A DNA stretch of 64,000 bases, taken from Chitinophaga flava. GTDB taxonomy: Bacteria > Bacteroidota > Bacteroidia > Chitinophagales > Chitinophagaceae. The stretch spans positions 806,001 to 870,000 of the forward strand of contig NZ_QFFJ01000001.1 in assembly GCF_003308995.1 (NCBI RefSeq), written 5' to 3'. Every line of letters begins with the position of its first letter. The stretch's first letter is position 1. The position numbers and the translations under genes are program-made. Of this stretch, positions 17,449 through 25,789 are shown piece by piece. The notes beneath the pieces were generated by a model that was given only the letters and a program-made list of their open reading frames with translations, was not told the DNA's origin and did no database searches.

Positions 17449-18279
17449 TTAGCGTTTTTCTTTTTGTTTCCTTTTACCGAATGACTGTGTGATACGATCC
17501 AGGATGATGGCCAGTATTACCACCGCGATACCACCTTCAAAGCCCAGGCCGATTTTCAGCTGTGTGATGCCTTTAAGCACTATTTCTCCCAGGCCGCCGG
17601 CGGCGATCATAGCAGAGATAACCACCATTGACAAGGACATCATAATGGTTTGGTTGACACCGGCCAGAATGGTAGGCAGCGCCAGTGGCAGCTCTACTTT
17701 AAACAACAGCTGCCGGGGCGTGGCCCCAAAAGAGCGGGTGGCCTCCACAATATCTTCCGGCACCTGGCTGATGCCCAGGGTGGTAAGCCTTACAGCAGGA
17801 GGCATCGCAAAGATGATAGTGGCAAACACGCCCGGTACTTTCCCCAGTCCGAAGAAAAGTACCGCCGGTATCAGGTAAACGAAGGCCGGCATCGTTTGCA
17901 TAAAGTCCATCAGCGGACGCATCACCTTACCGGCTGTTTTGCTTCTGGCTGCCCATATACCCAGGGGAATGCCTATCAGGAGGGCGATAAAGGCAGATAC
18001 CAGTATCAGGGAGAGGGTTTCCATTGTAGGCACCCAGTATCCCATTGCATAGATGAGGGACAGTCCCAGCGCGGTGACTATTCCTACGCCCCACCCTGCC
18101 CTTCTCCAGGCCAGTATAGCCAGCAGGGCGATGACCACATAAAAGGGCAGAAAGGAGAACAGCCATAAAACACCATCCACCATTGATTCCACACCTGATT
18201 TCACCACCTTGAAAAAGGGGCCGAAATTGAGTGTGAGCCAATTGATGAACTGTTCAATATATTTTCCGATTTTAATCAT
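17449..18279 (-). CDS. proW: Glycine betaine/proline-type ABC permease
   Basis: A 276-residue inner-membrane permease with about six to seven hydrophobic helices. The BPD transporter signature region (EATRSFGATPRQLLFKVELPLALPTILAGVNQTIMMSLSMVVISAMIA is the conserved coupling area, in which EATRSFGAT is the ATPase-docking EAA loop) matches ProW/OpuAB. It follows the ATPase gene after 12 nt and precedes the binding-protein gene by 10 nt, so the three are co-transcribed. Confidence 0.94.
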   Translation of the reverse strand: MIKIGKYIEQFINWLTLNFGPFFKVVKSGVESMVDGVLWLFSFLPFYVVIALLAILAWRRAGWGVGIVTALGLSLIYAMGYWVPTMETLSLILVSAFIALLIGIPLGIWAARSKTAGKVMRPLMDFMQTMPAFVYLIPAVLFFGLGKVPGVFATIIFAMPPAVRLTTLGISQVPEDIVEATRSFGATPRQLLFKVELPLALPTILAGVNQTIMMSLSMVVISAMIAAGGLGEIVLKGITQLKIGLGFEGGIAVVILAIILDRITQSFGKRKQKEKR

Positions 18280-18291
18280 ACAATTTTTCGT

Positions 18292-19497
18292 TTATGCTTG
18301 TGTGTTAGTCTGACTACCGGTTGTTTCGATAATCAGGGAAGTCTGGGAAATAAGCCCCAGGAGCTTGTTATTGTCGGGGTTCACTACTGCCACGGGTTTA
18401 TCGGTTTCTGCGATAAAGGGCAGCATTTGTTCTACGGTCATATCGGGGTTTGCCACGGGCACATCACGATGGATGGCGGCTTCGATGGTTTTATCGCCAC
18501 GTTTTTTTACTTCGAGCACTTCACGCAGGTAAACAAAACCGAGGAAATGTTTATCGATGGTGACAGCCGGGAGAATATCGAGGCCGGTGGCTCTCATTTT
18601 ACGAAGGCTACCTTCGGGACCGTCTTTACGGAATACAGCCATAGTGGGCTTGGTGTCCATGAGGGAGGAAGCGGTGATGATAGCCTTGCGGTCTACCTTT
18701 TCCACGAAAGAGCTGACATAATCGTTAGCCGGCGCCGTGAGTATTTCTTCCGGTGTACCGATCTGAATAACTTCTCCATCTTTCATAATGGCGATGCGGT
18801 CGCCGAGGCGGATGGCCTCATCGAGATCATGGGTGATGAAGACGATCGTCTTATGCATTTTCTCCTGGAGATCGAGCAGTTCATCCTGCATTTGCGTGCG
18901 GATGAGGGGATCGAGGGCGGAGAAGGCTTCGTCCATGAGGAGTACTTCGGGGTCGTTGGCGAGAGCACGTGCCAGGCCCACCCGCTGTTGCATACCACCG
19001 GACAATTCGGAAGGCAGCATGTTTTCATAACCTTTCAGACCTACGAGGCTGGTCACATTGCGTGCCTTTTCGAGGCGTTCGGCTGTAGGTATGCCTTGCA
19101 GCTCCAGTCCGAAAGCCACGTTTTCCAAAACGGTACGATGTGGCAGGAGTCCGAACTTCTGGAATACCATGGATATTTCCTTGCGGCGTACATCCTGCAG
19201 GTCAGCATCGGGCAGTGCGGTGATATCTACACCGTTGAGCAGGACATTGCCGGCACTGGGCTCAATCAGGCGGTTGAGGCAGCGGAGGAGGCTGGACTTA
19301 CCGCTGCCGGAGAGGCCCATGATCACAAAGAACTCACCAGCTTCGATGTCGAAGGAGGCGTTTTTGACCGCCACGGTGCTGCCGGTGCGGTCCAATATTT
19401 CTGCTTTGGACTTCCCCTGCTCCAGCAGCTGCAGCGCTTCGTGCTGTTCACGACCGAAGATAAGGGTGAGGTTTTCTATTTTCAGTTTAGGCATCAT
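18292..19497 (-). CDS. proV: Glycine betaine/proline-type ABC ATPase with CBS domains
   Basis: A 401-residue ATPase of the ProV/OpuAA type. Walker A is GLSGSGKSS at 61-69, the signature motif LSGGMQQRVGLARAL, Walker B LLMDEAFSALDP and the H-loop FITHDL. After about residue 275 come two CBS modules, the ionic-strength sensors known from OpuA. Two ATGs open the frame. The gene sits 38 nt downstream of the outer-membrane porin gene, so the porin and transporter are probably one operon. Confidence 0.95.
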   Translation of the reverse strand: MMPKLKIENLTLIFGREQHEALQLLEQGKSKAEILDRTGSTVAVKNASFDIEAGEFFVIMGLSGSGKSSLLRCLNRLIEPSAGNVLLNGVDITALPDADLQDVRRKEISMVFQKFGLLPHRTVLENVAFGLELQGIPTAERLEKARNVTSLVGLKGYENMLPSELSGGMQQRVGLARALANDPEVLLMDEAFSALDPLIRTQMQDELLDLQEKMHKTIVFITHDLDEAIRLGDRIAIMKDGEVIQIGTPEEILTAPANDYVSSFVEKVDRKAIITASSLMDTKPTMAVFRKDGPEGSLRKMRATGLDILPAVTIDKHFLGFVYLREVLEVKKRGDKTIEAAIHRDVPVANPDMTVEQMLPFIAETDKPVAVVNPDNNKLLGLISQTSLIIETTGSQTNTQA

Positions 19498-19535
19498 CTT
19501 GTTTTTTGGTTTACGAAAGACGCATGGTGCGTATA

Positions 19536-20690
19536 TCAGAAATAGTACCCGATGTTCAGGTTAAGACGGCTGTGCCAGCGGGCATCCGGGGTACCGGTGG
19601 CGAGCGCTTCATTCCATACCGGCCCAAGCCAGGGATGATTTTTTCCGGCGGCCCAGTCGAGATAAGAGAATACATGACCAGCAGTGATCATACAGCCGAG
19701 TACGTTCATCTGTGAATTTTGGAATCCGCTGGCCGGCTTCTGCATATAGGAGTAGTCGTTATAAAAAGTAAGTTTGCTGATGGGGCCCCAGTGTACAGGC
19801 TGCGTGTATGAAAGTGATACGGTGTGTAGAAAAGCTTCTGCAGCCACGCGGTAGGCAGCGCCATAGGCGGCCATGTCTACATAGTTAGCCAGCTGTGCTG
19901 AATCGGCCACGTTGTAGCGGTAGTACATAGACTGGAGTTTAAGATTCCATCGGTCCATGTTGAGGTTGCTGTGTAAGGCAGCAGCCCAGTGGCTGCCCAT
20001 GTTTCCGGAGGGGATGTTGTAGAGTCCCCCCAGCATAACAGAAGCGCCTATACTATTGTTTTTATTCAGAAAATATTCCACGCGGGCATTTCCCTGGTTG
20101 ACTTCCTTATTGCGGCCGGCCACATCGTAGGAATAGCGGCCAGGGTCTGTTTCAGACTTATCGCCGAAGTTGAGCTCTTCCGCATTTTTAAAGAAAGCCA
20201 GTTGATATAACCAGCGATTGCTGCGGCGTTGGAATTTTATTCCCATATCATAATCATCTTCCTTACCCACATAATAGGGCAGATTAAAAAACCAGCTGTG
20301 TGAGTTGTAGGTGATGTTACCGAAGGGTACCTGGGTAAGGCCGATGTCTATTTGTGTACTATCATTGAATTGATAGCGTACATAACCTTCCTTGAGGAAG
20401 CTGCCGCCGAAGTCTTTCGAATAAAAGCGGTATTCTGCGTGGAGAGAAAGCTTTTTCCAGGCGGCATCAGCATTGATGCGGAACATGTCGAAACCGAAGT
20501 CACCACCTCGTTTCACCTGTTCCTTTTTCCAGGACGACAGGTTATAGTTGAAGCGTAGTGCACCTCCTACATGGAAGGTGGGTTTATCCGTTTTGCTGGT
20601 TTCCGTACTATCCTGTGCAACAATAACCAAACTAGGCAAGAGGAGCAGTAAGCATAGCAACAACCAATGCGATGATTTAATCATAGCCAT
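19536..20690 (-). CDS. Outer-membrane porin-like barrel, first gene of betaine operon
   Basis: A 384-residue exported protein: signal peptide to about residue 25, then alternating amphipathic strands typical of a beta barrel (ALRFNYNLSSW, LSLHAEYRFYSKDF, YVRYQFNDSTQIDIGL) and a C-terminal aromatic end (NLNIGYYF), the sorting signal of outer-membrane barrels. It resembles phosphate-selective-porin/OprP-like proteins. Being the promoter-proximal gene of a betaine import operon suggests that it carries the substrate across the outer membrane. That role is inference; the family itself has no single known substrate. Confidence 0.78.
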   Translation of the reverse strand: MAMIKSSHWLLLCLLLLLPSLVIVAQDSTETSKTDKPTFHVGGALRFNYNLSSWKKEQVKRGGDFGFDMFRINADAAWKKLSLHAEYRFYSKDFGGSFLKEGYVRYQFNDSTQIDIGLTQVPFGNITYNSHSWFFNLPYYVGKEDDYDMGIKFQRRSNRWLYQLAFFKNAEELNFGDKSETDPGRYSYDVAGRNKEVNQGNARVEYFLNKNNSIGASVMLGGLYNIPSGNMGSHWAAALHSNLNMDRWNLKLQSMYYRYNVADSAQLANYVDMAAYGAAYRVAAEAFLHTVSLSYTQPVHWGPISKLTFYNDYSYMQKPASGFQNSQMNVLGCMITAGHVFSYLDWAAGKNHPWLGPVWNEALATGTPDARWHSRLNLNIGYYF

Positions 20691-21145
20691 TAATTATTTA
20701 ATATGTTTAAGCTGATCTTTTTCCGGGCGACATAGGGGACCTATGGGCATGCTACTGTACTGTAGACAGCAAGCGGGAAAGGAAAACCGGGCGCGAAATG
20801 GCCCGACAAATGATCAATTACCAATAAATATTGACTGTTATAGCGTAATGCGGTGTGCTCGGAAGGCACGTTTAAACAGTCGGGTTTTGCGTTAAGCAGA
20901 GCAAAGGTACAAAAAAATGGTAGAGCTGCCAACTTTCTCTCAAAATTTAATTTCTATCCCATTAAAAATCATATAATTATAGAACAAAATCCATAATACA
21001 ACAGATGGCACAACATCTAATTATCGCATTTTCTTTTCTTCTTATGGTAGAAAATCAAACAACCTTGAAGCAGGGAATGTTATTAGGGTTGGTTGTGTTC
21101 CAATCTTGTCCGTGCTTATTTTCTTCATCATTAAACCCTACAATT
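20691..21145. promoter_or_regulatory. Divergent intergenic region with structured leader of the betaine operon
   Basis: No gene is seen in these 455 nt. On the minus strand, TTGG at 20929-20932, a 19-nt spacer and TACCTTTG (20902-20909) form a good Bacteroidota promoter. It implies a leader of about 205 nt before the porin gene. The leader contains a 6-bp hairpin at 20731-20745 (CATAGG/CCTATG), a CTAC...GTAG hairpin just beyond it, and a GC-rich stem near 20787-20808. On the plus strand a weak TTG-N21-TATTTTCT (21093-21124) fits a start of transcription just before the DUF937 gene. Confidence 0.6.
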
Positions 21146-22426
21146 ATGTCATTTGACTTACTTGAAAGTGCAAAAAGTATTTTTAACAGTAATGTTGTCA
21201 GTCAGGCTTCCTCACAATTAGGAGAAAGTGAAGGCGGCATACAAAAAGCATTAAGTGGGATTGTACCGATGGTGTTAACAGGGCTATTGAATAAAGCTGG
21301 TTCAGGAGCTGATGCCGGCGGCCTGCTGAATATGATAAAAGGAGTAGCAGGTGATGCGAACCCATCTGCCGTAAGCGGAGCGCTTCAAGGCGGTAGTGGT
21401 GGCCTGCTGGCCAAGGGCTCAGACCTTCTGCGCAGTCTTTTCGGAGACAAGATCAGCTCCATCACTGGCATGTTATCTTCTTTTGCCGGTATCAAGGAAT
21501 CATCTGCGAGCACGCTGTTGCAGTCAGCAGCACCCGCCACCCTGGGCGTTGCCGGTCAATATGCTGCACAGAACAACCTCACCCCCAACTCATTTCTTTC
21601 TTTCCTCAATACACAAAAAGACAGTATCCTTAATGCCGTTCCTGGCGGCCTGAATATCGCGAGCCTGTTGGGCCTCTCCAGTCTGGGCGACCTAGGCAAG
21701 AAACTCGGTGGCATCGCTGCCGGTATAGGTGGTGCCGGCATAGGCGCCGCAACCCATGCTCTGAGCAGCGCAAAACAAGGCGGTGGCAGCCGCTGGTTAT
21801 TGTCCCTCGTCCTGATTCTCGTAGCCATCGCATTGCTGTGGTACCTGATGAAAGGCTGTGGTGGCGGCAAACACGAAAACACCGTAGTCACCGATAGCAT
21901 CACCACCAGTCAGCTGGCCGATTCTTCTGCTTCCCATGTTACAGAAGGTGGTGCCGTAAATCGTGAAAGCATCAAGGTATCACTGCCCGACGGCACCGTT
22001 CTCCAGGCCTATAAAGGCGGTATCGAAGATCAGCTGGTTACCTTCCTGAAAGATAATACCCGCCCCGCCGGCAAAGATGTATGGTTCGATTTCGACGACC
22101 TCAACTTCAAAACCGGTAGCGCACAAATCACCGAAGAAAGTATGAAACAGGTAGGTAACATCGCCGCCATCCTCAAAGCCTTCCCGAAAACAAAAATTAA
22201 AATCGGTGGCTATACCGATCGCACCGGCGACAGTACCCAAAACCTCAAACTCTCCCAGGAACGTGCGATGTCAGTGGAAACAGCCCTCAAAAACGCTAAA
22301 ACAGACCCTGCACAACTGCTTGGCGCCGAAGGCTACGGTTCCCAATTCGCTAAAGCCGCCGCTGACGCTCCCGATGAAGAAAGGAAAAAAGACAGACATA
22401 TTTCTGTAAGCGTCCGGGAAAAATAA
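21146..22426 (+). CDS. DUF937-OmpA fusion membrane protein
   Basis: A 426-residue protein. An N-terminal DUF937 region (about 1-180: Gly/Ala-rich helices with SQLGESEGGIQKALSGIVPMVL) is followed by one membrane helix near 225-245 (WLLSLVLILVAIALLWYLM) and a C-terminal OmpA-like peptidoglycan-binding domain (DFDDLNFKTGSAQI, then IGGYTDRTGDSTQNLKLSQERA). I chose the ATG opening MSFDLLESAK because DUF937 starts there; the frame stays open 47 codons further up, but that part is low in conservation and would cross the likely promoter. Role: anchoring to the cell wall; DUF937 function unknown. Confidence 0.85.
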   Translation: MSFDLLESAKSIFNSNVVSQASSQLGESEGGIQKALSGIVPMVLTGLLNKAGSGADAGGLLNMIKGVAGDANPSAVSGALQGGSGGLLAKGSDLLRSLFGDKISSITGMLSSFAGIKESSASTLLQSAAPATLGVAGQYAAQNNLTPNSFLSFLNTQKDSILNAVPGGLNIASLLGLSSLGDLGKKLGGIAAGIGGAGIGAATHALSSAKQGGGSRWLLSLVLILVAIALLWYLMKGCGGGKHENTVVTDSITTSQLADSSASHVTEGGAVNRESIKVSLPDGTVLQAYKGGIEDQLVTFLKDNTRPAGKDVWFDFDDLNFKTGSAQITEESMKQVGNIAAILKAFPKTKIKIGGYTDRTGDSTQNLKLSQERAMSVETALKNAKTDPAQLLGAEGYGSQFAKAAADAPDEERKKDRHISVSVREK

Positions 22427-22504
22427 CGGTGATGTGTGATTTTGCTGATGCTCCTGATGTGCGGAGATGATGTGAGGAGATGAAGGAGCAGTACAGATTA
22501 TAAA

Positions 22505-22556
22505 GGGCTGACCCAAAAGTAAAAAACTACTTTTTGGTCAGCCCTCGTTTTTTTAT
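22505..22556. terminator. Bidirectional terminator hairpin (copy 1 of a repeat)
   Basis: Arms 22505-22521 and 22528-22544 pair over 17 bp with one mismatch (GGGCTGACC...AAAAGTA). A T run follows on the plus strand. It separates the convergent OmpA-like gene and the DUF5007-like gene. A near copy occurs at 29718-29752. Confidence 0.85.
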
Positions 22557-22558
22557 TA

Positions 22559-23545
22559 TCAACTGCCTTTTCTGGTGACTTTCGGCACCTGGACAGTCAC
22601 TTCATAAGTACCCGGCACCAATAGTCTGAATGAAAATCTCGGGTTCACACTATAGATAGGATCGGGTGTAGGTGCTACACCGGGATCTATCTGCACAAAG
22701 TCGCTGGGTATCCTGTAATACATAAGATAACCATATCCCGGGACTTCCATCAGAGGGAAAGGTGTTACCTCAAAATCACAGATCATGGTAGTGTCGGTGT
22801 ATTGTACTGGATGGAAGCGGGAATAGCTCTCAAACACCGGTCTGTCGCCACGTCTGATGAGCTCTCCTGTTTTCGGGTTGAACGGTGTGCCGTTTTTGTC
22901 CGTGATCTTCAGGATCACACGGAAGCCATCGTTGGACAGTTTCCTATATGTTACGCCCGGAGAGCCGATATCACCGCTGGTGGTGGTATTGTTCTTAAAC
23001 CACGCGCAGCCTTTGCTGATGTCCTGGAACTCCACCAGGTATAACTGAAGCACGGATATATTCCTGAATACCTTCGAACCTCTTTCATTGGATACGCTGA
23101 TATCAAAAGTATAATTGCCATTAGGGATATTGATAGATCCGTTATTCACGATTAGTTGTCCTGATTTCTCCACGATCTGCAAAGGAGGGACGCGCTGTTT
23201 GGTGCGGATAGCATTCAATTGCTCCACAGTGGTGTCTTTGTTGGGATCAAACAGCTTAGTGAATACAAGTATTTCCTGCGAGTCGGTAAAGGCCTTTACC
23301 GATTGGCCGGTAGCAAGGTCGCGGATATCCACCAGCTTCACATTAAGCGGATAGCTGGTGCCATCCCCCTGGAAAGAGCGGGAATCTGCTGTATAGTAGG
23401 TGCCTTTAGGTACCCGGAAGGTATCATCCACGTATCTGATCTGGTCGCTGATATAGCCTGGTATAACCTTTTTGCAGGACATGAACGCCGCGATGACAAG
23501 CAGCACCAGCAGTCCTTTTTCGTATATGTGATGAAGTGATTTCAT
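22559..23545 (-). CDS. DUF5007-like lipoprotein
   Basis: A 328-residue lipoprotein (lipobox AAFMSC, Cys24, followed by Lys-Lys), the last gene of the SusC/SusD operon, 8 nt after the fasciclin gene. It is rich in beta strands (NGNYTFDISVSNERGSKVF, RFSFRLLVPGTYEVTVQVP), suggesting one or more immunoglobulin-like or barrel domains. In Chitinophaga- and Pedobacter-type loci, a protein of this size annotated DUF5007 follows a fasciclin lipoprotein; I recognise the pattern but could not verify it. It is probably on the outer-membrane surface with SusD. Confidence 0.65.
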   Translation of the reverse strand: MKSLHHIYEKGLLVLLVIAAFMSCKKVIPGYISDQIRYVDDTFRVPKGTYYTADSRSFQGDGTSYPLNVKLVDIRDLATGQSVKAFTDSQEILVFTKLFDPNKDTTVEQLNAIRTKQRVPPLQIVEKSGQLIVNNGSINIPNGNYTFDISVSNERGSKVFRNISVLQLYLVEFQDISKGCAWFKNNTTTSGDIGSPGVTYRKLSNDGFRVILKITDKNGTPFNPKTGELIRRGDRPVFESYSRFHPVQYTDTTMICDFEVTPFPLMEVPGYGYLMYYRIPSDFVQIDPGVAPTPDPIYSVNPRFSFRLLVPGTYEVTVQVPKVTRKGS

Positions 23546-23553
23546 AGCCTGAC

Positions 23554-24246
23554 TTATTTAGGTTGTTTGGCAAAAGTGAAAATATGTGAGTTGCCTATTA
23601 CATGTACTACCCCATTGTTGGTGATAATACCCGAGGACTGGATAATATCTTTTACATCTCTCTGTGATTCCGGCAAAGCCGCCAGCGAGTCAGGATCTAC
23701 CGGGTCCCGGGCGCCGAATATTTTGGTGATATAGATGTATTTGGGGCGGTCAGTGAAGCCGGCATTCACATAAGTGTTGCTTGGGTCTTCTTCCAGTGTG
23801 ATGAGGCGTTGTTCTCCGTCTTTGGCAGTATATAAGGTACCGTTCTTGTTCAATGAATCACGGATGATATTTCCCTGGAAGATATAGGCCCTCAATGAAT
23901 CTTTCAGACTGGGAAAATCCAGCTGGTCAAAGTTGAACACCAGATTCTCATTGCCTGTCTGCAATTGCAGTCTTGTCTGCACTACCTTCTTCACATAATT
24001 ATAGATGCAATAGTTGGTAGGTGCAAAGAAAGTGGTATTACTGGCATTCACTTCGTCTTTTAATCCTGTTTTATCGATCAGGAGGATGAGCGTATCGAAG
24101 AGCCGGTTGGTATGCAGGTATTCGTAAGTGGTACCTTTGAATTTGGCGGAATGCAGGCTTCCACCGATGATATGGTCCTTTTTGCAGGACTGGAATGCCA
24201 CCAGTATGATGCAGCCAAAAAGGATATAGTTACGGATCTTTTTCAT
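23554..24246 (-). CDS. Fasciclin-domain lipoprotein
   Basis: A 230-residue lipoprotein (VAFQSC, Cys21, Lys-Lys) with one FAS1 domain: YLHTNRLFDTLILLIDKTGLKDEVNASNTTFFAPTN carries the H1 motif, and GIITNNGVVHVIGNSHIF the H2 motif near the C-terminus. FAS1 domains mediate adhesion or ligand binding. It lies 18 nt downstream of susD in the same operon, so it is likely an accessory surface protein of this nutrient uptake system. Confidence 0.88.
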   Translation of the reverse strand: MKKIRNYILFGCIILVAFQSCKKDHIIGGSLHSAKFKGTTYEYLHTNRLFDTLILLIDKTGLKDEVNASNTTFFAPTNYCIYNYVKKVVQTRLQLQTGNENLVFNFDQLDFPSLKDSLRAYIFQGNIIRDSLNKNGTLYTAKDGEQRLITLEEDPSNTYVNAGFTDRPKYIYITKIFGARDPVDPDSLAALPESQRDVKDIIQSSGIITNNGVVHVIGNSHIFTFAKQPK

Positions 24247-24264
24247 GATCTTTTTTTTTGATGG

Positions 24265-25770
24265 TTATAGTCTTCCGTTCCAGTAAGGTGTTTGTTTCAT
24301 CAATGGATTGTCTTTGAAGATGTTCCTGTTGATAGGCCAGTATGTTCTGCCGTAGTTGGCGTTGCCCTGAGTGAATGCGCCTGAGAATTTGTCGTTGAAA
24401 TCTCCCAGCTTTTTAGTGCGGCAGAGGTCCCAGTAGGTCTGTCCTTCGGCATATAATTCCCTCACTCTTTCATACACAATGAAAGTAAAGAGGTCATCAC
24501 CGGAGAGAGAGGGATTGGTAGGGGCCACACCGGCACGTTGGCGGATCTTGTTCACCAGTGTGCGTGCGCCGGCTTCATCACCAAGTTTGAAGAGCGCTTC
24601 GGCGCGGAGCAGTATGATATCTGACAAGCGGGAGATGAGGATATTATTGGAGAACCAGGGATCACGTTTGATATCGCCATCTTTATAGATGACGCTGGCA
24701 TACTTCCTTAGCATTGGCCATCTTCCATCCAGCGCGTAATACCATACTTTGAACCGGAGATCGGTGGTGTCGCTGCCGAAACGATTGTAGATTTTGCCGA
24801 TGGTCTCCATGTTCACGAGCCAGGGGACATCGTCGGTGTTTACCGGTTTGCGGGTAGCCAGGAACGGGTCGTATAGCGTTCTTTCACCGATGCCTTTTTT
24901 GGAGCCTTCGTTCTGATTGTAGTTGATATTGATTTCGAAAATACTTTCGGTAGAATGTCCGACGGTCATCTTCACATATTCTGCAGAGTCGGTGATGAAC
25001 GTGAGGTTGAACTTGCCGGGATTATTCACGATATCGCGGGTATTCTCTTCACATTTGGCATAGTTGCCCATCCAGGCGTAGATATGTGCTTCCAGTGCCA
25101 ATGCAGTGGCGAGGCTGGCCCTGATGCCGCGGTCGCCGGTATTTTCCGTTGTTACCGGCAGCAGTTTTTTTGCCTGTTCCAGATCGGCGATAGCCTGTTC
25201 AAGCACTTTCTGTTGTGTCTCGCGGCCATAGTTCCTCGCTTCTGACACATCTTCCACCGCATCTGTCACCAGTGGCACATCTCCCCATACCTTTGAAATA
25301 AAGAAATAGTTGAACGCGCGGAGATAGTAAGCTTCACCGAGAAAATAGTTTTTCCTTTCCTGTACTTTAAACGCACTGGCAGGAATGGCGGGTATTTTTT
25401 TGATCAACAGGTTAGCCTGTGCAATCGCTTTATAGAATGGTGTCCAGTTCTGGAGATTATCGAGACCTCCGTAATATACCCCATCAAAAGAACCGTCACG
25501 CAGCTGATGTATATCATAGTCACTGCCATAAGTGATCAGGAATGTATTACAGGGCGCATCACCGTATACGTAGTAGCGGTTTTGGTCGGTGAGGGCATCG
25601 CGCAACAGCGAGTAGCTGCCGAGCAGACCTGCAAGCGCATCATTTTCATTCTGCCAGTAAACACCGCTGGACGGCGTTTCCCGGGGATTCAGCTCCAACA
25701 CTTTTTTACAGGACATCCCCAGTATGCTGATCATGCATAACAGGCAGGCGATTATATGGATTCGTTTCAT
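24265..25770 (-). CDS. RagB/SusD-family nutrient-binding lipoprotein
   Basis: A 501-residue outer-membrane surface lipoprotein (lipobox ILGMSC, Cys21). The SusD fold is shown by LNPRETPSSGVYWQNENDALAGLLGSY at the start, the TPR-like helices (YYLRAFNYFFISKVWGDVPLV) and the C-terminal region with LRAEALFKLGDEAGARTLVNKIRQRAG and ERVRELYAEGQTYWDLCRTKKL. It caps the TonB-dependent transporter encoded 19 nt upstream. Its substrate is unknown because no glycoside hydrolase lies in the operon. Confidence 0.95.
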   Translation of the reverse strand: MKRIHIIACLLCMISILGMSCKKVLELNPRETPSSGVYWQNENDALAGLLGSYSLLRDALTDQNRYYVYGDAPCNTFLITYGSDYDIHQLRDGSFDGVYYGGLDNLQNWTPFYKAIAQANLLIKKIPAIPASAFKVQERKNYFLGEAYYLRAFNYFFISKVWGDVPLVTDAVEDVSEARNYGRETQQKVLEQAIADLEQAKKLLPVTTENTGDRGIRASLATALALEAHIYAWMGNYAKCEENTRDIVNNPGKFNLTFITDSAEYVKMTVGHSTESIFEININYNQNEGSKKGIGERTLYDPFLATRKPVNTDDVPWLVNMETIGKIYNRFGSDTTDLRFKVWYYALDGRWPMLRKYASVIYKDGDIKRDPWFSNNILISRLSDIILLRAEALFKLGDEAGARTLVNKIRQRAGVAPTNPSLSGDDLFTFIVYERVRELYAEGQTYWDLCRTKKLGDFNDKFSGAFTQGNANYGRTYWPINRNIFKDNPLMKQTPYWNGRL

Positions 25771-25789
25771 ATCTTTTTCATTTTAAACG

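Noticed and set aside
21005..21145. Extension of the DUF937-OmpA protein by 47 codons
   Set aside because: DUF937 begins at MSFDLLESAK, and the extra region overlaps the best promoter-like boxes; it also lacks recognised homology.
23120..23354. Plus-strand frames inside the SusCD and RHS genes
   Set aside because: They are antisense shadows of long genes with recognised domains and lack their own start signals or homology.
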